From CBDCYS01 sp965224215 (GTDB lineage Bacteria; Acidobacteriota; Terriglobia; Bryobacterales; UBA6623), in assembly GCA_965224215.1 (NCBI GenBank), contig CBDCYS010000035.1, positions 310,001 through 374,000 on the forward strand: a DNA stretch of 64,000 bases, given 5' to 3'. The translations under genes were made by a program, and so were the position numbers. Shown here piece after piece: positions 63,368 to 64,000 of the stretch. Each line of letters begins with the position of its first letter. The first letter of the stretch is position 1. The notes below the pieces were generated by a model. It searched no databases and was not told the DNA's origin. It saw only the letters and a list, made by a program, of their open reading frames with translations.

Positions 63368-63660
63368 TTTCATAGTTCTCCTTTGGGTGATGAGGCACCG
63401 CTTGCGGTTTCAGAGCCCGAAACGCAAGTGACGGGTCAGCGCTTCGAGGGAGCGAGCAACTTCAAGTTTGTTTGCTTCGTTGGGCCCGCTGTTGGGTGTT
63501 CACCGGTCTCCCTTTAGCGAGTGGTCTCCGTTGGAAGACTCGTCTCCTTCCGAGGACTGGTGTCGCGTCGCTGACCCGTCACTTGCGTTCGGGGCTCTGA
63601 AGCTCCATCAATAAGTATTATGATCTTTACAGAGAACGTGTCTCGCAAGAAGGAGGAATC
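63368..63660. repeat. intergenic region with long interrupted inverted repeat
   Basis: The arms are 63408-63440 (TTTCAGAGCCC, then CGCAAGTGACGGGTCAGC) and 63570-63601, its reverse complement apart from two one-base gaps. A third, partial copy lies at 44456-44481 inside the block. The 293 bases have no gene. On the minus strand, AAAGGAG followed by ATGAAA lies at the junction with the IS (63368-63385). A GGAGGAATC ribosome binding site for the aldo/keto reductase ends the region. Confidence 0.75.
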
Positions 63661-64000
63661 ATGAAGCGCAGAAACTTTGTCGGCGGCGTGATCGCTGGAA
63701 TCGCAACCTCGAACTCGATTGCATCTGGAGCCAGACTCAAGCCCGGGGATATTCCGAAGCGAAAGTTCGGCAAGACGGGAGAGGAATTAACAATCGTGGG
63801 ACAAGCCGGCGGACGCTTCCCGCTCATCTCCGTCAACGAAGCCAAGGCCGTCACACTACGTGCCTACGAGCTGGGGATCAACTACTTCGACAACGCCCAC
63901 AGCTATTGGGACGGCTGCTCCGAGGAGGTCTACGGAGCCGTGCTGCCAGAGTTTCGCAAGGAAGTTTTCATCACAACGAAGAGCGTCAAGCGTAGCCGCG
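63661..64000 (+). CDS. aldo/keto reductase, exported (Tat-like signal), partial
   Basis: First 113 codons; the gene continues past the right edge. Signal-like start MKRRNFVGGVIAGIATSNSIASG with an RRxF twin-Arg, a weak Tat signal. Then IPKRKFGKTGEELTIVGQAGGRFPLISVNEAKAVTLRAYELGINYFDNAHSYWDGCSEEVYGAVL, an aldo/keto reductase start (the usual DTAxxY is DNAHSY here) and FITTKS. Good AAGGAGGAATC ribosome binding site. Confidence 0.87.
   Translation, partial: MKRRNFVGGVIAGIATSNSIASGARLKPGDIPKRKFGKTGEELTIVGQAGGRFPLISVNEAKAVTLRAYELGINYFDNAHSYWDGCSEEVYGAVLPEFRKEVFITTKSVKRSR

Larger units (their letters stand above)
40580..63372. mobile_element. IS1380-bounded composite block with 5-bp outer direct repeat
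   Basis: Two IS1380-family copies in direct orientation (40585-42384 and 61655-63367) bound a 19-kb interior. The five bases left of copy 1 (40580-40584, TTTCA) equal the five right of copy 2 (63368-63372, TTTCA), the length expected of an IS1380 target duplication. Individually, copy 1 has TTTCA/TTGAA flanks and copy 2 has TTACA/TTTCA, so neither is a clean single insertion. Removing the whole block joins a good ribosome binding site (AAAGGAG) and an ATG to a short downstream frame (minus strand). This favours one event: a composite transposon, or integration of an excised circle at a pre-existing IS. Essential genes inside argue for relocation rather than dispensable cargo. Confidence 0.55.

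Overview
The window is high-GC bacterial chromosomal DNA and looks like Acidobacteriota, most likely the Bryobacterales / Candidatus Solibacter type. That placement is inference. It rests on the paired ECF-like sigma factor and Ser/Thr kinase-TPR protein, a secretin with a C-terminal cohesin-like domain, a DUF1080 protein, CPBP protease and NHL-repeat protein, many palindromic intergenic repeats, and a general Solibacter-like flavour. No rRNA, tRNA or CRISPR array was seen.

Layout. 1-5.8 kb, minus strand: partial opcA and zwf (pentose phosphate entry), then a type II secretion / type IV pilus-like block (two pseudopilins and a secretin). 5.9-10.5 kb, plus: smpB, leucyl aminopeptidase, a secreted DUF4440-like protein, and a MoxR-DUF58 pair. 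10.7-18.6 kb, mostly minus: small hypotheticals, a CYTH protein, polyprenyl diphosphate synthase, the overlapping metG-tatD pair, larC and a membrane protein. 18.7-23.1 kb: Fur-family regulator, FHA-GAF-PP2C phosphatase, DUF1569, an HMA-like protein and an SDR. 23.1-27.5 kb: an intergenic stretch with an IS-associated remnant, an NHL-repeat protein, a solitary HicB, a BrnT/BrnA pair whose toxin is frameshifted, and a nucleotide-sugar dehydrogenase. 27.6-34.3 kb, plus: a 37-bp perfect inverted repeat, uvrA, a PilZ protein, a CPBP protease, mtnA and aroE. 34.4-40.4 kb: an M1 peptidase gene broken by two in-frame stops and a frameshift, a decayed hicA next to an intact hicB, a DUF1080 protein and an iron-type alcohol dehydrogenase.

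40.6-63.4 kb is the most unusual part. Two directly repeated IS1380-family elements sit at its ends (14-bp terminal repeats). The OUTER flanks of the pair carry an identical 5-bp sequence (TTTCA), while neither IS alone has matching flanks. The whole 22.8-kb block therefore behaves like one composite insertion or IS-mediated relocation, although it carries the essential genes rpmI-rplT-pheS-pheT. Inside are an amidohydrolase truncated by one IS, two IS110-family transposase genes (one broken) whose leaders fold into similar multi-hairpin structures abutting the start codon, an AI-2E transporter, a DUF1570-like peptidase, a 1652-residue kinase/TolB-like/hydrolase/STAND/TPR fusion protein, and its partner sigma factor with the 5' end replaced by the second IS. 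After the block a partial aldo/keto reductase begins.

Recurring theme: three toxin-antitoxin-like loci keep intact antitoxin genes, while the toxin is frameshifted (brnT), decayed (hicA) or absent (first hicB). Several other genes show disruptive changes, so either the lineage is undergoing gene decay or the assembly has indel errors. The sequence alone cannot separate these.
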